Below, one piece after another: positions 17,720 through 25,851 of a DNA stretch of 64,000 nt (the stretch's first letter is position 1; every line of letters starts with the position of its first letter). Source of the stretch: Caviibacterium pharyngocola (GTDB taxonomy: Bacteria; Pseudomonadota; Gammaproteobacteria; Enterobacterales; Pasteurellaceae); contig NZ_PHGZ01000004.1 of the NCBI RefSeq assembly GCF_002795405.1, positions 1-64,000 of the forward strand. Reading direction: 5' to 3'. Made by a program: the position numbers and the translations under genes. The notes under the pieces were generated by a model. It made no database searches. It was not told where the DNA came from and saw nothing but the letters and a program-made list of their open reading frames with translations.

Positions 17720-17898
17720 TTTCCCAATTATCTCCAAGTAATGTTTTAATTGTCATTCTCCTACTGTTGATTTTTAAAATAAAGGAGTATATATTCACCA
17801 AAGCCACTGAAAAAGCGATGATAATCTCGGCGATCGCAAGCGAAAAGGTGAAATAGACTTGGGACTGTGTGTAGGTGATTCCGAGCCCTACTCAGTGG
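17720..17898 (-). other. Gap between MuF and gpG with a hydrophobic frame lacking a usual start codon
   Basis: On the - strand a frame opens after the MuF stop and encodes a clear membrane-spanning stretch (FSLAIAEIIIAFSVALVNIY) followed by ILKINSRRM and a stop that overlaps the gpG start. No ATG, GTG or TTG lies before the hydrophobic part. An inverted repeat, AGCCACTGA / TCAGTGGCT, encloses most of it. It could be a decayed small membrane protein, a type I toxin-like peptide with a non-standard start, or a structured RNA. Confidence 0.35.
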
Positions 17899-19212
17899 CT
17901 ATTTTATTTGCTGATATTTCTTAGTAAAACTTTTCAATTTATTCATATCTGAAACATAGAAAGAATCTACAAATAGCTCATTATACTGTTCAACGTGTTT
18001 CACTATTGAAATATAAACTTTTCCATCAATCACCTTGAAAAAATAAATTTTATTTTCATTCAGAAACAAATGTGTTGAACTACTAATTACCTCAGGCAAT
18101 ACCGCATAATCCTCAAGCCCAAAACGCTGTCCCTCACGGCTATTAAACTGCTTAATCAACGTATCATCCGAAAGCCACACCGTTGCTGTCTTAGTCCCAA
18201 TCAACTTCTGATCCGTTTCTGATAACCGACCTGCAGCAAACTTAAAGTTACGCTCTAAATGATTACGCACCCCAACCATTTGTTCCGTTGTCAGTTTTTT
18301 ATTGCCCAAGTCGTTTTTCAATGCGCCGACCTGTTTTTCAAGCAATCCATAAACATGCTTAAACTCCCCACCGCGCATTTCACTTTTCGCAAACTGGTGC
18401 GCTAATTTTTCCGGATACAAATCAAGATTAGGCTTATAACTCAACCGCCCCACGTTATAGTCAAATCCCTTATCCGTAATCCGTACCGACCCGTCAGGCA
18501 ATTTAAAGCCAATGGTCTTTTCTTGATTGCCTTGTTTATCCATTGGGCGGTTTACTTCCACCAAAAATTCACTGCTGTCATCCGGCGCATCCAACCCTTT
18601 ACGCTTTAAATCTCGGTCATTTAAGGCAATTACCGTACAACGGCAATTAAACCCGTTCGGTGGATAAAAGGTCGCCCAAAACGGATCATCATAACGATAA
18701 ATCCGCCCGTTTAAAGCTAAATGGGACGGACGGGTGCGTTCATCGCCCACAGCGGAATATTGCCAATAAGGACGGTTATCTACATTATCCATCATCCGCT
18801 GATAACGACCGGCAGAAAACGCCGCTTGCGTATTGGTGCGATAAATTGTATCTAAACGACGGGGCGTGCCAAAATATTCGCCTGTTTTCGGATCGGCTAA
18901 TAATGTACCGTCAATGCCTCGGCTAATTGCCTTATCGTGCCCAAATACCCAACCTTTGCGTTCAAACTCATTGACTATGTCTTTTTTCCACGCGTGAAAA
19001 GCTTTACCGTCTTTCACTGCTTGTTCAATGGACTGATAAATATCCCGTAGCATATCCAAATTAGTCAGCCTTGCCACCGTCGTTGCACGGGCTAAGGCAC
19101 TCTCATAGCGTTGCCCTTGCTTGATTTTATCTACAAACAGTTTCTTCTGTTTCAAAAATTCAACGGCTTGTGTCGGTTCTAACCCTATGACAAATTTAGG
19201 TGCGTTCGTCAT
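17899..19212 (-). CDS. MuF head morphogenesis protein with C-terminal PBECR-like nuclease domain
   Basis: A 437-residue protein. Residues about 1-230 form the Mu F/gp30 minor head domain, with YRTNTQAAFSAGRYQRMMD and the closing PPNGFNCRCTVIAL. Residues about 340-437 form a separate domain containing TVWLSDDTLIKQF, LEDYAVLPEVI and KIYFFKVIDGKVYISIVKH. This pattern matches PBECR (barnase/EndoU/colicin/RelE-like) domains found fused to MuF proteins. Such domains are predicted RNases injected or carried with the phage head. The domain match is by eye; activity is unproved. Confidence 0.75.
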   Translation of the reverse strand: MTNAPKFVIGLEPTQAVEFLKQKKLFVDKIKQGQRYESALARATTVARLTNLDMLRDIYQSIEQAVKDGKAFHAWKKDIVNEFERKGWVFGHDKAISRGIDGTLLADPKTGEYFGTPRRLDTIYRTNTQAAFSAGRYQRMMDNVDNRPYWQYSAVGDERTRPSHLALNGRIYRYDDPFWATFYPPNGFNCRCTVIALNDRDLKRKGLDAPDDSSEFLVEVNRPMDKQGNQEKTIGFKLPDGSVRITDKGFDYNVGRLSYKPNLDLYPEKLAHQFAKSEMRGGEFKHVYGLLEKQVGALKNDLGNKKLTTEQMVGVRNHLERNFKFAAGRLSETDQKLIGTKTATVWLSDDTLIKQFNSREGQRFGLEDYAVLPEVISSSTHLFLNENKIYFFKVIDGKVYISIVKHVEQYNELFVDSFYVSDMNKLKSFTKKYQQIK

Positions 19213-20836
19213 CGGCAGCTCCCAATAAATCCGCTAAAAACAACGCGTTGGCTAAATAGGTTTGATGTTGCTCAATCGGCATATCCGGAAACATTTCCGC
19301 CAATTTATCGCCTGCCTCTTCATAACTGTCGCACGCCATTAATACTGCTACGGCTTTTTGCACCATAGGATTAAGCTGCGAATTAAAATCCACGGAAACA
19401 AAAGCATTATTCAGACTATCGTCTAATATATCTTGCGGATCATTTGTTGGCATTTTATGTTTCGCCGACAAAACTGCGTGACCTTGACAACCACAGCCAC
19501 AACTTGCGCTATATCCTGAAAGTGCGGTGCTTTTTAACGCCGTTTCACCTTCGTTTAAATCCCCGTTAAATTCCGGTTGAACCGCTTTTAAAACCGTTTC
19601 ACCGTCTTGTACTTCCGGAATACCCAACTTACCACGAACCCAACGCTCAGGAATTGCTACACCGATATTCACCAACGGCGGTAATGCCTTGGCAAATTTT
19701 TCTAAGTCCTCGTATTCTTTCGTGTCAAATTCAAAACGTGGACAACGATTCTCGTCAATAGCCGGATCAACGTTGATCTGCAAATAAGGCAAAATAATTT
19801 GCTTAGTGATAGTTTGTGCAACCAATTTCGCATCTGCAATCAACAAGTCACGGCGTACTTCATTATGCACTTGCCCTAACGCATTAGTGGATGTTTTACC
19901 GTCAGCCCCCGATGTTAAGGTTTGCCCTAAAATCAAGCGTGCTATCTCTTTCTCGCACCAGTCCACCATTTGCAAAAACGGATTATTTTGTCCGGTACTG
20001 TTTGCCGCATTATGCAGTTCCACATTCATGCTTTCCGGCATAATCCCGGCAGCGTTATGCCCGATTTGCGCCAAGGCTTTTAAAAGCGTGCGTTTTTCGT
20101 CCGATGTTGCACCGGCACCGTATTTACCGATGCGAATCGGCATACCGTAAAGTTCTAAAAATTCGGCGAAATCGTGTACGGAATAATGTTTAAACATATA
20201 ATGCCACGCCAAGGTGCGATAAAGACCTTGACGGGCAAGCTGCACGGATCGGTTTTTATGGATATGTACCACCCAACCGAAAGCACGCAATGGCTCGCCC
20301 ATTACATTATCGGGCGTTTTCAGTAAAATATTGTCGTCTTTATCCAGCCTAAACCAAGATTGCGGACGATGGATAAATCCATTCGGCAGCCATTTGCCGT
20401 TCACAAATTGCCAGTTAATTTCAAGAGCGGAAAAGCCGTGTCCCACCGCATCCATTAAATCCACGATCAGGTTTTCAAATTCGGAAAACTGATAAAAAAA
20501 CTCATCCAGTTCTTTTTGATATTCTTGCTCTTTCGGTGTAGCATTACGCGTTTCTACAATCTGCCAATCCAGCGTTAATAAGGCACGCTTTCTCGTCCCC
20601 ATATTGGCGGATATATCCCCGTCACGCTCTTCAATATCCATAAAGAGTTCGTGCTGAGTCATAATGTCGCCGTTTTCCGCATCGTCAAAAATAGATTTGA
20701 GTTTAGCCGGCGTGATGTGATTAGACGGGTGGTCGGAGATAATTCGCCCGTTTTCCGTGACACGAGCTTCGTCCGTCTGTTTTTCTGCAAAAACCGACCG
20801 CACTTTTGCTTTAAACTTGTCAAAAATATGCGCCAT
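19196..20836 (-). CDS. Portal protein (DUF935, Mu gp29)
   Basis: The ATG at 20836 gives MAHIFDKFKAKVRS, about 546 residues; the longer frame is only five residues more. DUF935 portal motifs include WQIVETRNATPKEQEY, RPQSWFRLDKDDN and LGQTLTSGADGKTSTNALG. It forms the ring through which DNA enters the head. The C-terminus (GYSASCGCGCQGHAVLSA) has the Cys-rich segment seen in other Mu-like portals. The end overlaps MuF. Confidence 0.9.
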   Translation of the reverse strand: MAHIFDKFKAKVRSVFAEKQTDEARVTENGRIISDHPSNHITPAKLKSIFDDAENGDIMTQHELFMDIEERDGDISANMGTRKRALLTLDWQIVETRNATPKEQEYQKELDEFFYQFSEFENLIVDLMDAVGHGFSALEINWQFVNGKWLPNGFIHRPQSWFRLDKDDNILLKTPDNVMGEPLRAFGWVVHIHKNRSVQLARQGLYRTLAWHYMFKHYSVHDFAEFLELYGMPIRIGKYGAGATSDEKRTLLKALAQIGHNAAGIMPESMNVELHNAANSTGQNNPFLQMVDWCEKEIARLILGQTLTSGADGKTSTNALGQVHNEVRRDLLIADAKLVAQTITKQIILPYLQINVDPAIDENRCPRFEFDTKEYEDLEKFAKALPPLVNIGVAIPERWVRGKLGIPEVQDGETVLKAVQPEFNGDLNEGETALKSTALSGYSASCGCGCQGHAVLSAKHKMPTNDPQDILDDSLNNAFVSVDFNSQLNPMVQKAVAVLMACDSYEEAGDKLAEMFPDMPIEQHQTYLANALFLADLLGAADDERT

Positions 20837-20838
20837 AG

Positions 20839-22488
20839 CTAACGTCTCCAAATACTGTAAATATCATCTTCATCAAAATCGTTTTCGCCAAATTCGTCAT
20901 CTTTCAAACCAATCCACTCAATCGGCGCCGACGAACTCACCGCATTACGCCAAAGCATTTCTAACGCATCGGGACCGTCATCGTGGTCGGCTTTAGGAAA
21001 ATGACGTAGCTGATCTATGAGCGTGGACTGAGAACGATGAATAAAAATCAAACCATTAGCAATATGGGGCTGCAAACTTTCGATTCGCAACAATTTATCA
21101 CTGTTCGAGTTAACACCAGTCATCGGTACAGGCACACCTCGTGCAGCTGATTTTTTAACAATTTCGGAATTAAGAAAAGCTTGAAATTGCACATCCTCAC
21201 CAAACCAACGGTGACAATGATATTGCTTATGTAGCTTAATAATATCTTCGATGATTAAATCCGGAACACGTCTTTTAATTTGCGCTTCTAGTACATATAA
21301 CCGTCCTGTTTCGCGATGGTATCCGCCCACCAAAATAGCACTTGGATCTCCATTCTTGTTTTTTTTGCCGAGCGACGGATCAACTGAGCCAAAATAAATT
21401 AGATTTTTAGGTAAATCGACCCAATACTGTAAGATGTTAGCAAATATCGCCTCATCGCCCGCAGTCGGATCATTTTGATACTCCGAATCAAACGCCGAAT
21501 GTCCGTCTGTGGCACGGATTTTCATCAAGACGAGTAGCGGACGAGCAAGCCAAGAAACAATCGACCCTTTATCCATTTCTGCTTTGTGTTGCTGATAAAA
21601 CGCATCAGATAAAGTGTCATCGTCTCCTTCTTCGGAGAGATAAATATTTTCCCATTCATCCCATAACGCCATATTATCCGGCATACGCAAAATGGCTTTA
21701 AAGCGAGCCCGTTTCCAACCCTTAGTGCTTAAAATACGGTTTAATACGCTGTCATAATGCAGGATAGTTCCCACATAAATAACATCAAACTTTTCACCGG
21801 CTGCACCTAGCTTTAATACGGCTTTTAAGATCCAATCGTGCAATTTATTGCGTTGTTCCGGTGTTTGTACGCTTTCGTCGTTTTCAATATCATCCAATAC
21901 CACTAAATCCGGACGATATGCTCCGTGGCGGCGACCACGCAATTTTTGTCCTGCACCGACCGCTTCGATTTTTTGATTTTTGTTGGTTAAAATCGCACCG
22001 GCTCGCCAAACCTTACCGGGCGCAAGCTCCGGAAAATCAATGCGCAAACGAGGGTTGCTCTCAATCTCGACCTTGATCGCCTCAAGCATACCGTAGGCTT
22101 GCTCTTTGGTATCCATCGCAATAATCAAGTATTTTTTCAGGTCGCACACCAAACACCAAAGCGGAAATAACTGCGTACAGATCGTGGACTTCGCCTCACC
22201 ACGAGGCGCTGCGATAGCGTGGCGCACCGAATCTGTAACGGATTTAACCGACTGCGGTAATTGTTCAAAAAGATAGTGGTGTAATTGGGATTTATGTTCG
22301 CTCCGAACATAATGCGGAAAATACTGTTGCACAAAAAACTCGAACCCGGTTTGTGGGTCGAATACTTGTTTGCGGCGTTTAACAATGGCTTGCGGACTAT
22401 CATCCCAACCTTCAAAACTCGCCTCAATATTGCGCTGGAGTTCGGTTCTTAAGGCTTCCAGTTGTTTTTCAAAGTCTTTTAGCTTCAT
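20839..22488 (-). CDS. Large terminase subunit (Mu gp28)
   Basis: The start at 22488 (MKLKDFEKQLEALR) has an AAGGA eight bases upstream; the longer frame is not needed. The N-terminal ATPase has a Walker A-like APRGEAKST and a Walker B LVVLDDIEND. The C-terminal nuclease has the Asp-rich FGSVDPSLGKKNKNGDPS and DHDDGPDALEM. Together with the small subunit it cuts and packages DNA from the integrated phage ends. About 550 residues, normal for Mu-like phages. Confidence 0.9.
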   Translation of the reverse strand: MKLKDFEKQLEALRTELQRNIEASFEGWDDSPQAIVKRRKQVFDPQTGFEFFVQQYFPHYVRSEHKSQLHHYLFEQLPQSVKSVTDSVRHAIAAPRGEAKSTICTQLFPLWCLVCDLKKYLIIAMDTKEQAYGMLEAIKVEIESNPRLRIDFPELAPGKVWRAGAILTNKNQKIEAVGAGQKLRGRRHGAYRPDLVVLDDIENDESVQTPEQRNKLHDWILKAVLKLGAAGEKFDVIYVGTILHYDSVLNRILSTKGWKRARFKAILRMPDNMALWDEWENIYLSEEGDDDTLSDAFYQQHKAEMDKGSIVSWLARPLLVLMKIRATDGHSAFDSEYQNDPTAGDEAIFANILQYWVDLPKNLIYFGSVDPSLGKKNKNGDPSAILVGGYHRETGRLYVLEAQIKRRVPDLIIEDIIKLHKQYHCHRWFGEDVQFQAFLNSEIVKKSAARGVPVPMTGVNSNSDKLLRIESLQPHIANGLIFIHRSQSTLIDQLRHFPKADHDDGPDALEMLWRNAVSSSAPIEWIGLKDDEFGENDFDEDDIYSIWRR

Positions 22489-22984
22489 TTTTAAATTCCT
22501 TTTTGATTTGGCGTTCCAAATCGTCAAATAAATCCATAAAATCCGGCAATAAATGGGTTTTCTTGGTCTTCACCAAATCCGCCATCATCTCAATCACCTG
22601 CATAGCGGTCGCAATCGCACTGGTTTCCGGCAAGAGTTTTTTGCTCGATGCCGTCATTTTTGCAAAGGAGTCCGCAAGCCCGGTTAAAAGCTCCACCTTT
22701 TTCATCGTTGCCAAATCTTCCGTTTCCAGCTCCGACATCACCGATTTATACTGGATAATAAACCCGCTCAACATACCGGCAGCCAAGGATTCCATATCTC
22801 CGCCCACCATAACCTGTACATCACGCGCCTTATCCCAATCATCACCTTTTGCCTGTGCTTGTGATTTCCAACGTCGTGCCGTACCAAAGGCAACGCCGGC
22901 TTTTTCCGCCGATTGCTCAAGTGTGAGACGATCAAATACATAATACCGGCGCACAAAAGCACGCACTTTTTCATCAAATGCCAC
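22469..22984 (-). CDS. Small terminase subunit (DUF1804, Mu gp27-like)
   Basis: A GTG start at 22984 preceded by GGAGG gives MAFDEKVRAFVRRYY, about 171 residues; the TTG a few codons upstream is less likely. DUF1804 proteins have an N-terminal HTH (LEQSAEKAGVAFGTARRWK) and pair with gp28 in packaging. The start codon sits inside the stop region of the preceding small gene, so they are translationally coupled. Confidence 0.85.
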   Translation of the reverse strand: MAFDEKVRAFVRRYYVFDRLTLEQSAEKAGVAFGTARRWKSQAQAKGDDWDKARDVQVMVGGDMESLAAGMLSGFIIQYKSVMSELETEDLATMKKVELLTGLADSFAKMTASSKKLLPETSAIATAMQVIEMMADLVKTKKTHLLPDFMDLFDDLERQIKKEFKNEAKRL

Positions 22985-22985
22985 A

Positions 22986-23234
22986 TTAGCCTCCAAATTT
23001 TAAGCGCAATAGCTCAAATCCCACCGCAGCTAACCCGCCCCCGATACCACCGGCGACTAATGCCTGTACTTTGTGTTTTTTTGCCATTTCGTTAACTTGG
23101 CTTTCCAAACTCTGCATTTCACGACGTAATTTAGTGATTTCTTCGTTTTGTTTATCTACTTTTTCGTCAATACTGATTAGTTTGTCTAAAATGACATCTA
23201 ATTTTTCCGATGTTGATTTATTTTTTACCCGCAT
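22986..23234 (-). CDS. Small coiled-coil protein with C-terminal membrane segment
   Basis: The 82-residue product has a heptad-rich helix (residues about 8-52) and a Gly-rich hydrophobic C-terminus (ALVAGGIGGGLAAVGFELL). It lies between lysis genes and terminase, where Mu has gp24-gp26, whose roles are unknown. It starts directly at the stop of the upstream coiled-coil gene. No firm family name can be given. Confidence 0.65.
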   Translation of the reverse strand: MRVKNKSTSEKLDVILDKLISIDEKVDKQNEEITKLRREMQSLESQVNEMAKKHKVQALVAGGIGGGLAAVGFELLRLKFGG

Positions 23235-23494
23235 TATTTATCCGCCTTTTTATCCAACTTACTCTCAATGCTGTCTAATTTGTCAAATATGCGCTCTAAT
23301 TGACCGCTTACGCCCAAATTAACGTGATTTGCCATTTCTTTCGTTTGGTATTTTTCTTTTATTTGGCGGATGTCTTCTTTGACTTCGCGATGATCGCTTT
23401 CCAGCCGTTTAAACCACATCCCGATAAAAAAGACGGCAATACTCACAATCAGGTTAAAAATCATTGTGCCGTTAATTTGGATTTCCATTTTCAC
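23234..23494 (-). CDS. Membrane-anchored coiled-coil protein (DUF2730-like)
   Basis: An 86-residue protein with an N-terminal membrane helix (IFNLIVSIAVFFIGMWF) and a charged helical C-terminal part (IFDKLDSIESKLDKKADK). This layout and place fit the DUF2730/gp25 family of Mu-like phages, of unknown role. The start overlaps the end of the Rz1-like lipoprotein gene. Confidence 0.65.
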   Translation of the reverse strand: MKMEIQINGTMIFNLIVSIAVFFIGMWFKRLESDHREVKEDIRQIKEKYQTKEMANHVNLGVSGQLERIFDKLDSIESKLDKKADK

Positions 23495-23678
23495 CTCCGC
23501 AGATCGCCCGATAAGTTTGATTGTGGACTAAAATCTGCCGTAACGTTTCTGTCGTATCCTGACGACTTGCTTTTATCACGCTAAAACCGGCGCAACTTAC
23601 GTTAGTCACGGAGATCGGCAGATTGCTGCAAGCGGTCAATAACAGCAGTGCGGTCAGCATTATGGCTGTTTTCTTCAT
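23472..23678 (-). CDS. Rz1-like outer-membrane spanin lipoprotein
   Basis: A 68-residue protein with a lipoprotein signal (MKKTAIMLTALLLLTACS; lipobox LTAC, lipidated Cys near residue 17). It begins inside the 3' part of the preceding DUF2681 gene in another frame, the nested arrangement typical of Rz/Rz1 pairs. The mature part carries two more Cys. Together with the inner partner it would fuse inner and outer membranes at lysis. Confidence 0.75.
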   Translation of the reverse strand: MKKTAIMLTALLLLTACSNLPISVTNVSCAGFSVIKASRQDTTETLRQILVHNQTYRAICGGENGNPN

Positions 23679-23859
23679 ATTGTTTCCTTACGGTCAAATT
23701 TTTTACTTGAGTCTGCGCAATGATTTTTTCCGTTTGCAGTTGCTCATTGGTTTTAAATAAACGGTCTATTTCGTTATTTGCCCGTTTAATTTTGTAGCCC
23801 GCATAAGAAAGCAATATCACGACCAGGACAAAACCGACAACAAATACATATGTCATCAT
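23602..23859 (-). CDS. Rz-like inner-membrane spanin (DUF2681)
   Basis: An 85-residue protein with one N-terminal membrane helix (YVFVVGFVLVVILLSYAGY) and a long coiled-coil (RANNEIDRLFKTNEQLQTEK). DUF2681 proteins occupy this place in Haemophilus Mu-like phages. The nested lipoprotein gene makes an i-spanin role likely. Its start overlaps the stop of the holin-like gene (ATGATGA). Confidence 0.7.
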   Translation of the reverse strand: MMTYVFVVGFVLVVILLSYAGYKIKRANNEIDRLFKTNEQLQTEKIIAQTQVKNLTVRKQYEENSHNADRTAVIDRLQQSADLRD

Positions 23860-24074
23860 TTTTCACTCCGATTTAACGCATTCGCAAAGCCCTTTGTCGC
23901 TGCGCCGCCACCGCAAAATAGCGCAAACGCATTGAATAGTTCGGTGACATAAGGGCGATCGAGATAGACGCTATAAGTCAGTACGCCCGCCATTAACAAC
24001 GCGCCGAAAAATTGAATAAATCCGGTCGTCGATAACCGACCGTCGTGATTGGAAATTAATTCTTTTAATGACAT
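23856..24074 (-). CDS. DUF2644-type small membrane protein, probable holin
   Basis: The start at 24074 (MSLKELISNHDGRLSTT) overlaps the stop of the upstream 53-residue gene (TGATG). The 72-residue product has a hydrophobic stretch (FIQFFGALLMAGVLTYSVYL) and a second one (LFNAFALFCGGGAATKGF). DUF2644 proteins lie between endolysin and spanins in Haemophilus Mu-like phages. A holin role is inferred from that place and the two membrane segments. Confidence 0.65.
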   Translation of the reverse strand: MSLKELISNHDGRLSTTGFIQFFGALLMAGVLTYSVYLDRPYVTELFNAFALFCGGGAATKGFANALNRSEK

Positions 24075-24235
24075 CACAATGCTCCCAGTTTTAAATACAA
24101 CATTTCCGCTGCGGTCAGTTTGCCGTTGCACCGATAGCTCCAAGCGATCTTGCTGTAGCGAGGATTTCTGGGCAAACCGACTTGTTCTGTAATTTTTTTA
24201 CCGAATAATGATTTAATCCACGTCCATAATTTCAT
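24074..24235 (-). CDS. Small basic protein in the lysis cassette, unrecognised
   Basis: A 53-residue frame from ATG at 24235, MKLWTWIKSLFGKKITEQVG, ending LYLKLGAL. It fills the space between endolysin and holin-like gene exactly, with overlapping start/stop on its downstream side (TGATG) and a GGAGT nine bases before its ATG. The product is basic with an amphipathic N-terminus. The function is unknown; conserved packing supports that it is translated. Confidence 0.6.
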   Translation of the reverse strand: MKLWTWIKSLFGKKITEQVGLPRNPRYSKIAWSYRCNGKLTAAEMLYLKLGAL

Positions 24236-24244
24236 ATTGAACTC

Positions 24245-24748
24245 CTAATTATCTTGTGCGCCATAACGTAAATTTTCTGCAATACGCCGCACCCAGCCCC
24301 GACCGAATGCGTTGAAATGCGTTAATTTCGTATAAAAAATAAGGCGCTCGGCGTTTAAACGCATAATAATGTCGTTTTCATTCATCGCCCGAATTGCGGC
24401 GAGGGTAATTTTGCCGATAACACCGTCATCCACGACACCGACGGCGCGCTGCAACAGCCGGATGGCATTGCCGTTACCGTGGTTAACTGCGGCGTCAAAA
24501 AATTGATAGGCAACGGCGCGCGGCATTCGATCACATTGATAACGTAGCCAAACTGCGCGTCGATAGATTTCTTTTGCAGTATCGCGGCTCATTGTTTTCA
24601 TTGCGCCCGTATAACCGTTTTCGATTGCCGTGCGTTTAGTAATTCCCCAGTTGGTTTCGCCGCCGGGATCATCAGGATGGTTGACATAACCGCCTTCGTG
24701 TCCTAAAGTGCGGTTAAAAACGTCATCAAAATTCATAAGTTGAGTCAT
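24245..24748 (-). CDS. Endolysin, glycoside hydrolase family 108 (N-acetylmuramidase)
   Basis: The 167-residue product matches GH108/Zn-less phage muramidases: LGHEGGYVNHPDDPGGETNW with catalytic Glu near residue 18, and the C-terminal peptidoglycan-binding part with LQRAVGVVDDGVIG. It hydrolyses peptidoglycan for lysis. The ATG at 24748 sits at the foot of a strong terminator hairpin and lacks a good ribosome binding site; an alternative ATG at 24736 begins MNFDDVFN. No signal sequence is present, so it would need a holin. Confidence 0.9.
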   Translation of the reverse strand: MTQLMNFDDVFNRTLGHEGGYVNHPDDPGGETNWGITKRTAIENGYTGAMKTMSRDTAKEIYRRAVWLRYQCDRMPRAVAYQFFDAAVNHGNGNAIRLLQRAVGVVDDGVIGKITLAAIRAMNENDIIMRLNAERLIFYTKLTHFNAFGRGWVRRIAENLRYGAQDN

Positions 24749-24787
24749 AAAAATAGCCCTTAATCGTAAATCATTAAGGGCTATTTT
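24749..24787. terminator. Strong bidirectional hairpin between mor and the endolysin gene
   Basis: A perfect 15-bp inverted repeat, AAAATAGCCCTTAAT / ATTAAGGGCTATTTT, with an 8-base loop. On the - strand it ends in five T immediately before the endolysin ATG. It would end early transcripts after mor. Late transcription must either start within it or pass through it. Confidence 0.75.
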
Positions 24788-24828
24788 GGATAATTTGGCG
24801 TAAGGTTAGGAGTGGAGCGGTTTCAGCA

Positions 24829-25245
24829 CTAAAAGAGGGCGGATTGTGTTGCACTTGGTTGCATATCTTTGATTAATGACCACCCTAAGCGATCTGATAT
24901 TTGATATTTCGGGCAAAGTTCAAGCATTGCTTGCCGTCCGCTTTTCCGTTCGATTTGAGTGAGGCGATCATAGTCCGATTTAAAATTATAATTGCGTAAC
25001 ATTCGTAAAGCAACTTCACAACGCGGAATATAGGCGTGTTCACATCTAAAAAATTCACGCAATTTAATCGCCTTATCACGCCCAATCAACTCAACTAATT
25101 TCGGGAAATAAACCACGCCGTCGGTAAAACGAAATGTCACACCGCCGAATGTTTTAATCATTTTTTCCGTATCGGCAAAACCAATCAAACGGATCATATC
25201 CTGTACAATATCCGGCAATAATTCGGTAACGTCTTCTAATTGCAT
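24829..25245 (-). CDS. mor: Mor-family middle/late transcription activator
   Basis: A 138-residue protein of the Mor/C family, which activates Mu middle or late promoters with host RNA polymerase. N-terminal dimerisation region: QLEDVTELLPDIVQDMIRLIG; C-terminal HTH: LRMLRNYNFKSDYDRLTQIE through YQISDRLGWSLIKDM. There is no separate C gene, as in FluMu, so this protein may switch on all late genes. Its leader can form a hairpin over the ribosome binding site (see 25246-25311). Confidence 0.9.
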   Translation of the reverse strand: MQLEDVTELLPDIVQDMIRLIGFADTEKMIKTFGGVTFRFTDGVVYFPKLVELIGRDKAIKLREFFRCEHAYIPRCEVALRMLRNYNFKSDYDRLTQIERKSGRQAMLELCPKYQISDRLGWSLIKDMQPSATQSALF

Positions 25246-25311
25246 AACATTCTCCTTTTTATTTGATCTTCAAGCGAATTGAAACACGAAAAATTAAAAA
25301 GGGAGAATGTT
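25246..25311 (-). promoter_or_regulatory. Leader hairpin covering the mor ribosome binding site
   Basis: The mor leader on the - strand starts AACATTCTCCCTTTTTA and ends TAAAAAGGAGAATGTT just before the ATG. These pair over 16 bp with one bulged base across a loop of about 33 bases. The AAGGAG ribosome binding site lies wholly in the 3' arm. Such a stem would block mor translation unless opened. Confidence 0.55.
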
Positions 25312-25328
25312 TGGGAAGAAAAATATAT

Positions 25329-25355
25329 AAAAAATCTCGCCGTTTGGCGAGATTT
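25329..25355 (-). terminator. Rho-independent terminator after the secreted moron gene
   Basis: Stem AAATCTCGCC / GGCGAGATTT with a short loop, ending in six T on the - strand. It directly follows the stop of the secreted protein gene and precedes mor. Confidence 0.75.
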
Positions 25356-25358
25356 ATA

Positions 25359-25838
25359 TTAATAATCTTCTTTATTAGGCGGGGTTCTCGATACACTCTT
25401 ACAATCGCTAAACTCCAGTTCAAAATTGCGCTTAGCTTGGTTATACATTTTTAAATTAAAAGCGTTCGGATCATTCCATTCATCCAATCCGTTTGTTGTC
25501 ATTGTTGCTGCGTAATTCCACATTAAATCAGCTTGTATCGTGGCATTTAGACAACTTGACATATAGTTAAATGCGCCGATTTCCTGTCCTTTTTGACGAG
25601 CTTCGTTTAGTCTGCCTACTAAATTTCTCCATTTTGTCGGATCGCCTTGACTATATAAATCAAATGCTTCTTTTACGCTGTTAGACGTGTTAAATGGGGT
25701 AAGTAAAATCACGATAGCCTTAGCTTTACCACGATATAAATTATAATATCCCGTATCAGTTTTAAATTTTTCCTGATCAAAGGCTTGAACAGATAAAGAT
25801 AAAATTGTCAAAGTAAGTAAAGTAATAATCTTTTTCAT
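25359..25838 (-). CDS. Small exported protein, probable moron in the early operon
   Basis: The ATG at 25838 is preceded by GGAGG and gives a Sec signal peptide (MKKIITLLTLTILSLSVQAF, cleavage after about residue 19). The mature protein of about 140 residues has two Cys (SSCLNAT, FSDCKS) that may form a disulfide. It lies between gemA and mor with a terminator on each side, so it looks like an inserted cargo gene. No family is recognised; a periplasmic or surface role such as superinfection exclusion is possible but unsupported. Confidence 0.7.
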   Translation of the reverse strand: MKKIITLLTLTILSLSVQAFDQEKFKTDTGYYNLYRGKAKAIVILLTPFNTSNSVKEAFDLYSQGDPTKWRNLVGRLNEARQKGQEIGAFNYMSSCLNATIQADLMWNYAATMTTNGLDEWNDPNAFNLKMYNQAKRNFELEFSDCKSVSRTPPNKEDY

Positions 25839-25851
25839 AATCGCCTCCAAT

